32,317 nucleotides of DNA from Thermoanaerobaculia bacterium (GTDB lineage Bacteria > Acidobacteriota > Thermoanaerobaculia > Multivoradales > JAGPDF01), in assembly GCA_017998715.1 (NCBI GenBank), contig JAGOCP010000010.1:1-32317 (forward strand), read 5' to 3'. Position numbers and translations under genes: made by a program. A model generated the notes under the pieces. That model searched no databases. It saw only the letters and a list, made by a program, of their open reading frames with translations, and was not told where the DNA came from. Positions 10,151-17,596 of the stretch are shown here, one piece after another. Position 1 is the first letter of the stretch. The number at the start of each line of letters is the position of its first letter.

Positions 10151-11185
10151 TCAGCCTCTCGCCTCGGCGAGGCGACGGTCGAACCACTCCCAGAAGGTGG
10201 GCTCCGGCCGCGCCACGACCGGCAGCACCGCTGCCGCTGGCTTGATCCGTCCCTGCAGCTTGAGAGCGTCCTTCGCCGTGGTCAGCAGGGCCTCGGCGCG
10301 ATGGCGGCGAAAGGCCCCCTCGATGCGGGCGATGCTCTCGTCGGGGTAGTCGTGGTGGTCGGGAAACGCGAGCCGTGCGGCGAGCTCGAGGCTCTGGCGC
10401 TCGGCGTCGCGGAAGAAGGCCTCCGGCCGCGCGATGCCGGCGAAGGCGACCACCCGCGTGCCGGCAGCGAGAGGGGCTCCGCCGGCGGCGCGTGCCGGGC
10501 CGCTGGCGCTGGCGCTGGCGAAACCGGGGCCGGTGAAACCGTGCGGCGCCAGCGCCTGCGCGAGCTCCCTGCCGGCCGTGGCCATCGCCATCGGCGCGGC
10601 GCCGGTGAGGATCACCGCGTCGGCGTGTCGCGCGGCGGAAAGCGGCTCGCGCAGCCGGCCGGCCGGGGCGAGGCGGGAGCCGGCGAACGGGTCGGCCGCC
10701 GGAAAGAGCAGCAGCTCGATGTCGCGCGCCAGGGAAACATGCGAGAAGCCGTCGTCGAGCAGGAAGAGGTCGGGCGAGTGCGCGAGCTCGCGCAGCAGGA
10801 GGCGCGCCGCCTCGACGCGGCGTTCGCCGACGGCGACGGCGACCCCGGGCAGGGACTGCGCGAGCAGATAAGGCTCGTCCCCGGCAGCCTGCCAGGAGAT
10901 CCGCGGTCCGGCGCCGAGCGAGACGATCTGCGGACCGCGGCTCGACCGCCGATAGCCGCGCGAGACGATCGCCACCGCGAGGCCGCGCGCAGCGAGATCG
11001 GCGGCGATCGCGGCGGTGAACGGGGTCTTGCCGCCGCCGCCCCAGTGGAGGTTTCCCAGGCTGACCACCGGTACGGGCAGGCGCTCGGCGTGCGCCACCG
11101 CGCGCCGGCGCCGCCGGGCGAGCAGCGCGCCGTAGATCCGCTGCCAGGGCGAGCGCGCCGGAGCGCCGGCCGCGAGCGTCGTCAT
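10151..11185 (-). CDS. lpxK: tetraacyldisaccharide 4'-kinase (lipid A 4'-kinase)
   Basis: A 344-residue kinase with an N-terminal membrane-associating basic helix and the P-loop SLGNLHWGGGGKTPF (about residues 42-56). The loop reads GGGGKT where E. coli-type LpxK has GGTGKT. Further blocks are VSRGYRR, GDEPYLLA and the metal/catalytic LLDDGFSH, with the C-terminal FPDHHDYP and LLTTAKDALKL blocks. It phosphorylates the 4' position of the lipid A disaccharide in the sixth step of the Raetz pathway. ATG 11185 shares one base with the waaA stop. The Ala/Ser/Gly-rich stretch around residues 220-245 is probably a loop. Confidence 0.93.
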   Translation of the reverse strand: MTTLAAGAPARSPWQRIYGALLARRRRRAVAHAERLPVPVVSLGNLHWGGGGKTPFTAAIAADLAARGLAVAIVSRGYRRSSRGPQIVSLGAGPRISWQAAGDEPYLLAQSLPGVAVAVGERRVEAARLLLRELAHSPDLFLLDDGFSHVSLARDIELLLFPAADPFAGSRLAPAGRLREPLSAARHADAVILTGAAPMAMATAGRELAQALAPHGFTGPGFASASASGPARAAGGAPLAAGTRVVAFAGIARPEAFFRDAERQSLELAARLAFPDHHDYPDESIARIEGAFRRHRAEALLTTAKDALKLQGRIKPAAAVLPVVARPEPTFWEWFDRRLAEARG

Positions 11186-12498
11186 CAGCGCTCTTGCCCG
11201 TCGTGCCGCTGCTGCGTCCTTGCCGCCGCGACGAGCGGGGCGAGCAGGTCGATCGTCCGGTCGAGCGCGCCGGCATTCGCCGTGACGAGGGCGCGCCCGC
11301 GCTCGCCGATCGCCCGCGCAGTCTCCGGCTCGGCCAGCCAGGAGGCCCAGAGGCGCCCCAGAGCGTCGCCCGATGCGACCCGTCCCCAGGCGCGGTTGCG
11401 GTCGAACTCCTCGGCGATCTCGCGGAAGTTGGTCATCGACAGTCCGACCGCGACCGGCACACCGAAACGTGCGGCCTCGATCGGGTTGTGACCGCCGGTC
11501 GGGCGGAGCGTGCCGCCGATGAAGGCGGCGCTTGCCAGGCGGTAAGTCGCCGCGAGCTCGCCGATCGAATCGAGCAGAAAGACCGCCGGCCGTTCACGGT
11601 CCGTTCCGCTCCTGCGGACGAAGTCCGGATGCGCAGCGGCAAGGAGCTCGGCGACGGCGGCGAAGCGCTCCGGATGACGCGGCGCGACGACCAGCAGCGC
11701 GCGTTCGCCGGGCGTTCTTTCGCCCTCGGCGAGGCGGCGGAAGGCCGTCAGCACCTGCTCTTCTTCGCCGGCCATGGTCGAGCCCGCAAGGAGAATCGGC
11801 CGGCCGGCGGCCAACCTCTCGAGGCGCCGGGCGAGCGCGGGGAGCAGCGGCGGTTCCGGCGAGTCGAACTTGAGGTTGCCGGTAACCGTGACGCGGTCGG
11901 GGGCGACGCCCAGAGCGATCAGGCGCTCGGCATCGACCGCGGTCTGCACGCCGAAGCGTTCGATCGGGTCGAAGAACAGGGGTCGCGCCAGGCGGCGGAA
12001 GCGCCGCAGGCGGGGAAAGCTCCGGTCGCTCACCCTGCCGTTGACCACCGCGGTCGGCAGGCCGCGCCGGCGCACGGTGCGCAGCAGCAGGGGCCAGTAG
12101 TCGCCCTCGACCAGCACCAGCGCGGCGGGGGAGAAACGGCGAAAGAACCGGGCGATGGCGAAACCGAGCTCGAACGGCAGATAGGCCGCCTTCGCCCGAT
12201 CGCCGAGCCGGCCTGCGATGGCTTCGGCCTGGCGCTGGCCGGTCGGCGTGATCGTCGTCAGCAGGAGGGGCAGATCGGCCGGCAGCCGCGCCGCGAGCGT
12301 CCCGGCGAGCACCGACTCGCCCACGGAGACGGCGTGGATCCACAGACCGGCCGGCCGGGGCGCTTCGGCCGGCGCCGGCCCGCCCCCGCCGAACCGCCCG
12401 CGCACGGTCGGCAGGTAGTGCCGACGGCGAGCCAGGAGCAGCCAGGGACCGGCGGCGAGCAGGGCCAGGGCGGCCAGAAATTGATAGATCCACCACAT
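11185..12498 (-). CDS. waaA: 3-deoxy-D-manno-octulosonic acid (Kdo) transferase
   Basis: A 437-residue GT30 enzyme. It has an N-terminal membrane anchor (about 1-23), then LWIHAVSVGES carrying the catalytic Glu of WaaA, the TTITPTGQRQAEA block, PALVLVEGDYWP, VTVTGNLKFD, PRHPERF, and the C-terminal GGTLRPTGGHNPIEAARFGVPV signature, which binds CMP-Kdo. It transfers Kdo to lipid IVA at the inner membrane. It is the first gene of the waaA-lpxK-lpxL-waaF operon and diverges from the ECF sigma gene, with a 125-base shared intergenic region. Confidence 0.95.
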   Translation of the reverse strand: MWWIYQFLAALALLAAGPWLLLARRRHYLPTVRGRFGGGGPAPAEAPRPAGLWIHAVSVGESVLAGTLAARLPADLPLLLTTITPTGQRQAEAIAGRLGDRAKAAYLPFELGFAIARFFRRFSPAALVLVEGDYWPLLLRTVRRRGLPTAVVNGRVSDRSFPRLRRFRRLARPLFFDPIERFGVQTAVDAERLIALGVAPDRVTVTGNLKFDSPEPPLLPALARRLERLAAGRPILLAGSTMAGEEEQVLTAFRRLAEGERTPGERALLVVAPRHPERFAAVAELLAAAHPDFVRRSGTDRERPAVFLLDSIGELAATYRLASAAFIGGTLRPTGGHNPIEAARFGVPVAVGLSMTNFREIAEEFDRNRAWGRVASGDALGRLWASWLAEPETARAIGERGRALVTANAGALDRTIDLLAPLVAAARTQQRHDGQER

Positions 12499-12512
12499 CG
12501 CGACCGGGGCAG

Positions 12513-12518
12513 TATAAT
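12513..12518 (+). promoter_or_regulatory. candidate -10 hexamer (TATAAT) in the waaA/sigma divergent region
   Basis: A perfect TATAAT lies on the plus strand 105 bases before the sigma-factor ATG and stands out in a window this GC-rich. No good -35 lies 16-18 bases upstream; TTGATA at 12481 is too far, with 26 bases between. The minus strand of the same site reads TATACT, so it could instead serve waaA. Direction and use are therefore uncertain. Confidence 0.35.
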
Positions 12519-12578
12519 CAAGCGCTTCAATGTTTTGCCCGAGCCTCCGGCGATTGCGGCAGCCTGTTGCGCCGCCTT

Positions 12579-12600
12579 GGACGGCGTGGCCACGCCGTCC
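12579..12600. promoter_or_regulatory. perfect 22-bp palindrome upstream of the ECF sigma gene
   Basis: The half-site GGACGGCGTGG is followed immediately by its exact reverse complement, with no spacer and no mismatch. The palindrome ends 23 bases before the sigma ATG and starts 60 bases after the TATAAT hexamer. It could be an operator for a dimeric regulator or a hairpin in the leader that includes the ribosome-binding region. No T-run follows, so a terminator is unlikely. Confidence 0.45.
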
Positions 12601-12623
12601 GTAGAAACGAATTGGAACCGGTC

Positions 12624-13280
12624 ATGCCAGAGTTGGTCTACTCCCAGAACCGCGAACGACTGAAGCTCGCCGAGCGCAGCGATCGGGAACTGCTCTGTCT
12701 GCTCCAGGCGGACGACGAGCTCGCGCTCGCCGAGCTCGTGGCACGGAAGACCCGGGCCCTGCTCCAGGTCACCGCGCGCATCGTGCGCGACGAAGAGGAG
12801 GCCCGGGACGTCGTGCAGGTCGCTTTCCTCAAGATCTGGGAGAGCCGGGCCAAGTACGACACGCGCTGGAGCCCCAATACCTGGATTTACCGCATTGCGA
12901 CCAATCTGGCGATCGATCACTGGCGCTCGCGCCGCTCGCGCGACCAGGCGTCCGAGCCGGTGCGCTTCCATCTCCTGCGCGCCTCGGAGAGCCACCCTAC
13001 CGGCGCCATGGCGGAGCTCAAGGAGGCCGAGGTCGAGCGCATCTTCATCGAGCTCGCCGCCGAGCTGACCGAGAAACAGCGCCTGATCTTCCTGCTCCGC
13101 GAAACCGAAGGTCTGGCCTCCGCCGAGGTGGCCGAGATCGCCGGCTGCGAAGAGTCGACCGTGCGCAACCATCTGTTCAACGCCCGCAAGATCCTGCGCC
13201 AGAAGCTCGTCGAGCGCTATCCCGAGTATGCGCGCCACGCTACCGCGGCGAAAGACTGCACCAGGGGGCTCGATCGATGA
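12624..13280 (+). CDS. ECF-type RNA polymerase sigma factor
   Basis: A 218-residue sigma-70-family protein with region 2 (about 20-95) and region 4 (about 140-200) and no region 3, as in ECF sigma factors. Region 2 contains DEEEARDVVQVAFLKIWES and WIYRIATNLAIDHWRSRR (promoter melting). Region 4 contains LTEKQRLIFLLRETEG and an HTH in SAEVAEIAGCEESTVRNHLFNARKIL. ATG 12624 starts the sigma homology within 20 residues; the frame is open upstream but crosses the palindrome, so I reject a longer start. The stop overlaps the anti-sigma ATG (ATGA). It heads the secretion/pilus operon and probably autoregulates it, which is inference from position. Confidence 0.92.
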   Translation: MPELVYSQNRERLKLAERSDRELLCLLQADDELALAELVARKTRALLQVTARIVRDEEEARDVVQVAFLKIWESRAKYDTRWSPNTWIYRIATNLAIDHWRSRRSRDQASEPVRFHLLRASESHPTGAMAELKEAEVERIFIELAAELTEKQRLIFLLRETEGLASAEVAEIAGCEESTVRNHLFNARKILRQKLVERYPEYARHATAAKDCTRGLDR

Positions 13281-13840
13281 CCTGTCCCGACTGGCGCACT
13301 CTCACCGCCGCCCGCGACGCCGATCCCGCGGCCGAGTCGCCGGCCTGGGAGGAGGCACGCCGCCACGCCGCCCACTGCGGCCGCTGCCGGGAGGCGGCGC
13401 TCGCGGCCGACCCGTTGCTGCTGTTCGCGCGCCTGCCCGAGCGCCAGGTCTCCGCCGACGAAATCGGCGACATGCAGTCGTCGGTGGCCGCGCTGCTGCG
13501 CGCCAGCCGCGTCGGTCCCGTCGGCCCCTTCTCCAAAGGCCGCGACCGCAGCACGCTGACCTTGCGCCGCGCCTTCGGCCGGCTCGGCGTCTTCCGCGTG
13601 GCGGCGGCGCTCGGCGTCTGCTCGCTGCTGGCGCTCTCTGGCGCGCCGCGTTCCCGCCCGGTCGAAGCCGGAATGTTCGCCGCCGGCGGCGCTCGGGCGG
13701 TGCAAGGGGAGCGCGCCGAGGAGCTTCTGCCGCTCGGTTCCGTCGTCGAAGAGCTCGATCGCCCGGGGGCCCGCATCTACGAGCTGCCGCAAGCCGACAT
13801 GGCGGTCGTGATGATCGTCGACGCGAGTCTGGATGTCTGA
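13277..13840 (+). CDS. putative zinc-motif anti-sigma factor, single-pass membrane
   Basis: A 187-residue protein translationally coupled to the ECF sigma gene. Its N-terminal domain has H-x3-C-x2-C (HAAHCGRC, about residues 31-38), the hallmark of zinc-binding anti-sigma (ZAS) domains. A single hydrophobic segment (VAAALGVCSLLALSGA, about 112-128) separates it from a short outer domain ending MAVVMIVDASLDV. By family logic it would sequester the sigma factor at the membrane and release it on a signal. The upstream neighbour and the topology both support this; the motif alone would be weak evidence. It overlaps the next gene by eight bases. Confidence 0.78.
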   Translation: MTCPDWRTLTAARDADPAAESPAWEEARRHAAHCGRCREAALAADPLLLFARLPERQVSADEIGDMQSSVAALLRASRVGPVGPFSKGRDRSTLTLRRAFGRLGVFRVAAALGVCSLLALSGAPRSRPVEAGMFAAGGARAVQGERAEELLPLGSVVEELDRPGARIYELPQADMAVVMIVDASLDV

Positions 13841-14732
13841 AACCCGTCCGCTGCCGCCAGCTCTGCGTGCCTGGATCTGTGCCGTGACGCTCGTTCTGGC
13901 GCCGGCCGGCTTCGCCATGGCTCAAACGTCTCAGACGTCCCAGACATCTCAGACGCCCCAGACAGCGCAGCCGGCGCCGACCCCGCCGACCACCAAACCG
14001 GCGCCCGCGGCGGCGACCGGGCCGGCGCCGACCGTGCCCCGCCTGCGTTCGCGACCGGCAGTTGCGCCGCCGGCCGCCGCGCCCGGTGAGGCCGGCGCGG
14101 TGCGCCTGATGGTCTTCAGCCTCGAGCGCCAGCCGGTCTTCGAGGCGCTCACCGTCGTCCGGCCGCTGCTCTCGGTGCAGGGGTCGGTCGAGCTCGATCC
14201 GAGCCACAACACGATCTCGGTGCGCGACAATCTCGCGGCGCTCTCTCGTGTGGCCACCGCCATCCGGGCCTTCGACCGCGAGAACCAGCCGGTCAAGATC
14301 GGGGTCTCGCTGATCCTCGCCCAGGTGGCGAAGATCTCGCCGGTTCGGCCGGACGTCGGCATCGAGCCGGACCTGCTCACCCGCCTGCGCCAGCTGATGC
14401 GCTTCAACACCTTTTCGCTGCTCGCGCACGGCGACATCACCAGCCGCGAAGGCGAGGCGGTGATCTACGAGATGGCGCAGGGCTATCGCCTGAGCTTCGA
14501 GCTCGGGACGGTCGGCAGCGACGGCAAGCGGATCCGGCTCGCCGACTTCCGCATGGTGCGCGCCCTGCCGGGCCAGTCGGAGAGCGAGCTCGTCCGCTCG
14601 GTGGTCAATCTCGGGCTCGACCAGCCGCTCATTCTCGGCCTGACCCGGGGCGAGGCCGCCGACCGCGCCCTGATGCTGGTGCTGCGCTTCCAGAACGCCG
14701 CGGTCCCGACGGCCACCACGGCGGAGCGGTAG
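13833..14732 (+). CDS. secreted NolW/secretin-like periplasmic protein, family not identified
   Basis: A 299-residue protein with a signal peptide (cleavage near residue 31, GFAMA-Q), then a low-complexity Thr/Gln/Pro/Ala linker to about residue 90. The folded part starts with a secretin N1/NolW-like segment (LERQPVFEALTVVRPLLSVQG, then HNTISVRDNLAALSRVATAIRAFD) and continues as a beta-rich region (FSLLAHGDITSREGEAVIYEM, RLSFELG, LVLRFQNA). It resembles a truncated secretin without the membrane-spanning core signature. Lying between the anti-sigma gene and the assembly genes, it may be a periplasmic accessory of the secretin channel. ATG 13833 overlaps the anti-sigma stop by eight bases. Secretin-domain similarity is by eye only. 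Confidence 0.6.
   Translation: MSETRPLPPALRAWICAVTLVLAPAGFAMAQTSQTSQTSQTPQTAQPAPTPPTTKPAPAAATGPAPTVPRLRSRPAVAPPAAAPGEAGAVRLMVFSLERQPVFEALTVVRPLLSVQGSVELDPSHNTISVRDNLAALSRVATAIRAFDRENQPVKIGVSLILAQVAKISPVRPDVGIEPDLLTRLRQLMRFNTFSLLAHGDITSREGEAVIYEMAQGYRLSFELGTVGSDGKRIRLADFRMVRALPGQSESELVRSVVNLGLDQPLILGLTRGEAADRALMLVLRFQNAAVPTATTAER
13923..13967 (+). repeat. 9-base tandem repeat in the secretin-like gene linker
   Basis: Five imperfect nine-base units (consensus CAGACGTCY) encode TSQ/TPQ triplets directly after the signal peptide. Gain or loss of a unit would keep the frame, so the repeat number may vary between strains. It is a coding microsatellite, not a CRISPR. Confidence 0.7.
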
Positions 14733-14735
14733 GCC

Positions 14736-15953
14736 GTGGAGTTCCTTTGTCATCTCGGGACGCCCGAGGGGCGCGTGGTGCGCGAGACCCGGGCCGCCGC
14801 GAACGAGGCGGTGCTTCGCGCCGAGCTCGAGCGCCAGGGCTTGAGGATCTTCGCCATCGAGCGCCGCATGGGCCTCTCCTCGGCGACCGAGCTGTGGGCC
14901 CGCATGCGCGGGCAGCGCAAGATCCCCTACAAGACGCTGCTGGTCTTCAACCAGGAGCTCGCCGCCCTGCTCAAGGCCGGGCTGCCCCTCCTGCAAGCGC
15001 TCAACCTGATGCTGGAGCGCATGCGCGAGCCGAACTTCCGCGAGATCCTGATCCAGGTCCGCGACCGGGTGCGCAGCGGCGAGGAGCTCTCCGACGCCTT
15101 CGGCTCCTTCGGCGCGGTCTTTCCGCCGCTCTACGCCGCGACGCTCAAGGCGGGCGAGCGCACCGGCGAGCTCGAGCAGGTGCTGCGCCGGTTCATCCGC
15201 TATCTCAAGCTGGTCATCGAGGCGAGGAAGCGCGTGGTCTCGGCGCTGGTCTACCCGGCGGTGCTCGTCGGGCTGTCGATCGCCATGCTCTTCGTCATGG
15301 CGATCTTCGTCATGCCTCGCTTCACCGTCTTCTACGACTCGATGGACATGGAGCTGCCGCTGCTGACGCGGATCACGCTCGGCGTCTCGCTCTTCCTGCG
15401 CGACAACATCGTGTTCATCCTCGCTGGCGGCATCGCCACGGCGGTCGTCTTCCGGCGCTGGGCGCGCACCGAAGCGGGCGCCGCGCGACTCGACCGCTGG
15501 CGGCTGCGCGTCCCGCTGCTCGGTCCGGTGCTGCACCTGTTCTCGCTCGGCGAGTATTGCCGCTCGCTCGCGACGCTGCTCGCCGGCGGCATGCCGCTGG
15601 TGCCCTCGATGGAGATCTCCGGGCGCGCGATCTCCAACCTTTACGTGCGCGCGAGGATCGCGCCCACGGTGCAGCAGGTGCGGGAAGGCAAGGCGCTGCA
15701 CGAGGCGCTCGACGGCACCGGCATCGTCACCGATCTGGCGATCGACATGGTCAAGGTCGGTGAGGCGACGGGCTCGCTCGACGTTATGCTCACCAACATC
15801 GCCGACTTCTTCGACGAAGAGGTCGAGCTCAGGATGCAGCGCATCCTTTCGCTGGTCGAGCCGCTGATGCTGGTGATCATGGGCGGCCTGGTGGCGGCGC
15901 TGCTGGTTTCGGTCTACATGCCGATGTTCAACGCCATGGGAGGCATCAATTGA
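14736..15953 (+). CDS. inner-membrane platform protein, type II secretion/type IV pilus GspF/PilC family
   Basis: A 405-residue protein of the usual GspF/PilC length with two T2SSF repeats (about 68-190 and 270-395). The first has LLVFNQELAALLKAGLPLLQALNLM and LKAGERTGELEQVL; the second repeats the pattern as LGEYCRSLATLLAGGMPLVPSMEI and VKVGEATGSLDVML. Three TM segments are visible (about 170-195, 218-240 and 375-400). It is the membrane platform that couples the ATPase to pilin assembly. GTG 14736 starts three bases after the previous stop. The order F then E is the reverse of the common E-F order. Confidence 0.93.
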   Translation: MEFLCHLGTPEGRVVRETRAAANEAVLRAELERQGLRIFAIERRMGLSSATELWARMRGQRKIPYKTLLVFNQELAALLKAGLPLLQALNLMLERMREPNFREILIQVRDRVRSGEELSDAFGSFGAVFPPLYAATLKAGERTGELEQVLRRFIRYLKLVIEARKRVVSALVYPAVLVGLSIAMLFVMAIFVMPRFTVFYDSMDMELPLLTRITLGVSLFLRDNIVFILAGGIATAVVFRRWARTEAGAARLDRWRLRVPLLGPVLHLFSLGEYCRSLATLLAGGMPLVPSMEISGRAISNLYVRARIAPTVQQVREGKALHEALDGTGIVTDLAIDMVKVGEATGSLDVMLTNIADFFDEEVELRMQRILSLVEPLMLVIMGGLVAALLVSVYMPMFNAMGGIN

Positions 15954-17596
15954 GCACCGTACCGCCGCCGCTGTCTCCGGGCGACAACCTCCTGGCAACC
16001 GACAGCGCCCTGCGCGCCGCCGACGAGCGTCGCGCCGTCGAAGCGCTCGCCGCGAGGCACGGTCTCGAGTTCGTCGATCTCGAGCACTTCCGGATCGACA
16101 ACGACCTCTTCCACACCATTCCGTTCGAGCTCATGCTGCGCTACGGCTTCATTCCGCAGGTGCAGCTCGCCGGCCGGATCGCGCTGGTGATGAAGGATCC
16201 GAAGGACGTCGAACGGCTCGACGAGCTCGAGCTCCTGCTCGGCCAGCCGGTCGAGGTGCGGGTCGGGGTTCCGTCGGCGATCGAGGAGATCCTGCAGAAG
16301 TCCGAGTCGACCCAGCGCGTGCTCGAAGAGGCGACGGAGGACTTCCGCATCCAGCTCGTGCAGGAGGACGACCAGGGCGAGGAGATCCTGTCGATCGACA
16401 GCATCACCGCCGACTCGTCGCCGGTGATCAAGCTCGTCGACTCGACCGTGTTCAACGCCATTCAGCGCCGCGCCTCCGACATCCACATCGAGTCGCGCGA
16501 CAACGAAGTGGTCATCAAGTACCGCATCGACGGCGTGCTCTACCAGGCGATGGAGCCGATCGACAAGCGCCATCACCAGACGATCATCAGCCGCATCAAG
16601 GTCATGTCCGAGCTCGACATCGCCGAGAAGCGCGTCCCCCAGGACGGTCGCTTCAAGCTGCGGCTCAAAGGGCGCACGATCGACTTCCGCGTCTCGATCA
16701 TGCCCTCGGTGCACGGCGAGGACTGCGTCATCCGTATCCTCGACAAGGAGTCGATGTCGGCGGAATTCTCGAATCTCCGGCTCGACATCCTCGGCTTCGA
16801 CGAAGACACCATGCGCAAGGTGCGCAAGTCGATCCGCGAGCCTTACGGCATGGTGCTGGTGACCGGCCCCACCGGCAGCGGCAAGACGACGACGCTCTAT
16901 GCCTGCCTGTCGGAGATCCAGTCGCCGGAAGACAAGATCATCACCATCGAGGATCCGGTCGAGTACCAGTTGAAGGGCATCACCCAGATTCCGGTCAACG
17001 AGAAGAAGGGCCTGACCTTCGCGCGCGGCCTGCGGTCGATCCTGCGCCACGACCCCGACAAGGTGATGATCGGCGAGATCCGCGACGAGGACACCGCCTC
17101 GATCGCCATCCAGTCGGCTCTCACCGGCCATCTGGTCTTCACCACCGTGCACGCCAACAACGTGGTCGACGTTCTGGGCCGGTTTCTCAACATGAAGGTG
17201 GACCTCTACAATTTCGTTTCGGCGTTGAACTGCGTGCTCGCCCAGCGGCTGGTGCGGCGGATCTGCCCGCACTGCCGGCGCGAGGCCGCGGTCTCGGCGC
17301 AGCTGCTCGAGGACTCGGGACTGTCGCCGGCGGTCTACGGCGACCACCCGTTCTTCGAGGGTGCGGGATGTCTGGAGTGCAACGGCACCGGCTTTCTCGG
17401 CCGCCTGGCGGTCTCGGAGTTGCTCGACCTCTCGGACCGTATCCGTGAGCTGATTCTGGAGAAGCGGCCCGGCTCGGAGATCAAGCGCGCGGCCAAAGAA
17501 GAGGGAATGCGGTTCCTGCGCGAATCGGCGCTCGAGAAGGCTCTGCAAGGACTGACGACGCTACGTGAGATCAATCGGTTTACCTTCGTGGATTGA
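15950..17596 (+). CDS. assembly ATPase, GspE/PilB family
   Basis: A 548-residue hexameric ATPase with a T2SSE-N-like N-domain (about 15-150) and the secretion ATPase core. Motifs are Walker A GPTGSGKTTTLY (from G306), Asp box IITIEDPVE (about 332-340), Walker B VMIGEIRDEDTA (about 372) and the His box LTGHLVFTTVHANN. The tetracysteine zinc module of extension ATPases is intact: CPHC at 439-442 and CLEC at 474-477. This marks a PilB/GspE extension ATPase rather than PilT. TTG 15950 overlaps the platform gene stop (TTGA) and follows GGGAGG by six bases. Confidence 0.95.
   Translation: MSTVPPPLSPGDNLLATDSALRAADERRAVEALAARHGLEFVDLEHFRIDNDLFHTIPFELMLRYGFIPQVQLAGRIALVMKDPKDVERLDELELLLGQPVEVRVGVPSAIEEILQKSESTQRVLEEATEDFRIQLVQEDDQGEEILSIDSITADSSPVIKLVDSTVFNAIQRRASDIHIESRDNEVVIKYRIDGVLYQAMEPIDKRHHQTIISRIKVMSELDIAEKRVPQDGRFKLRLKGRTIDFRVSIMPSVHGEDCVIRILDKESMSAEFSNLRLDILGFDEDTMRKVRKSIREPYGMVLVTGPTGSGKTTTLYACLSEIQSPEDKIITIEDPVEYQLKGITQIPVNEKKGLTFARGLRSILRHDPDKVMIGEIRDEDTASIAIQSALTGHLVFTTVHANNVVDVLGRFLNMKVDLYNFVSALNCVLAQRLVRRICPHCRREAAVSAQLLEDSGLSPAVYGDHPFFEGAGCLECNGTGFLGRLAVSELLDLSDRIRELILEKRPGSEIKRAAKEEGMRFLRESALEKALQGLTTLREINRFTFVD

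Noticed and set aside
9668-11491. A 607-codon plus-strand frame across lpxL and lpxK
   Set aside because: Both opposing genes have complete family motifs and tight operon spacing; this frame has none.
12579-12600. Intrinsic terminator at the palindrome
   Set aside because: No loop-forming spacer and no T-run on either side, and it lies just before a start codon rather than after a gene.
13923-13967. CRISPR-like short repeats
   Set aside because: Units are nine bases, contiguous without spacers, in frame, and encode a TSQ linker; this is a coding microsatellite.
13302-15998. An 898-codon open frame antisense to the anti-sigma, secretin-like and GspF genes
   Set aside because: It crosses three convincing sense genes, and its translation is Arg/His/Asp-rich without recognisable motifs; it is a shadow frame.
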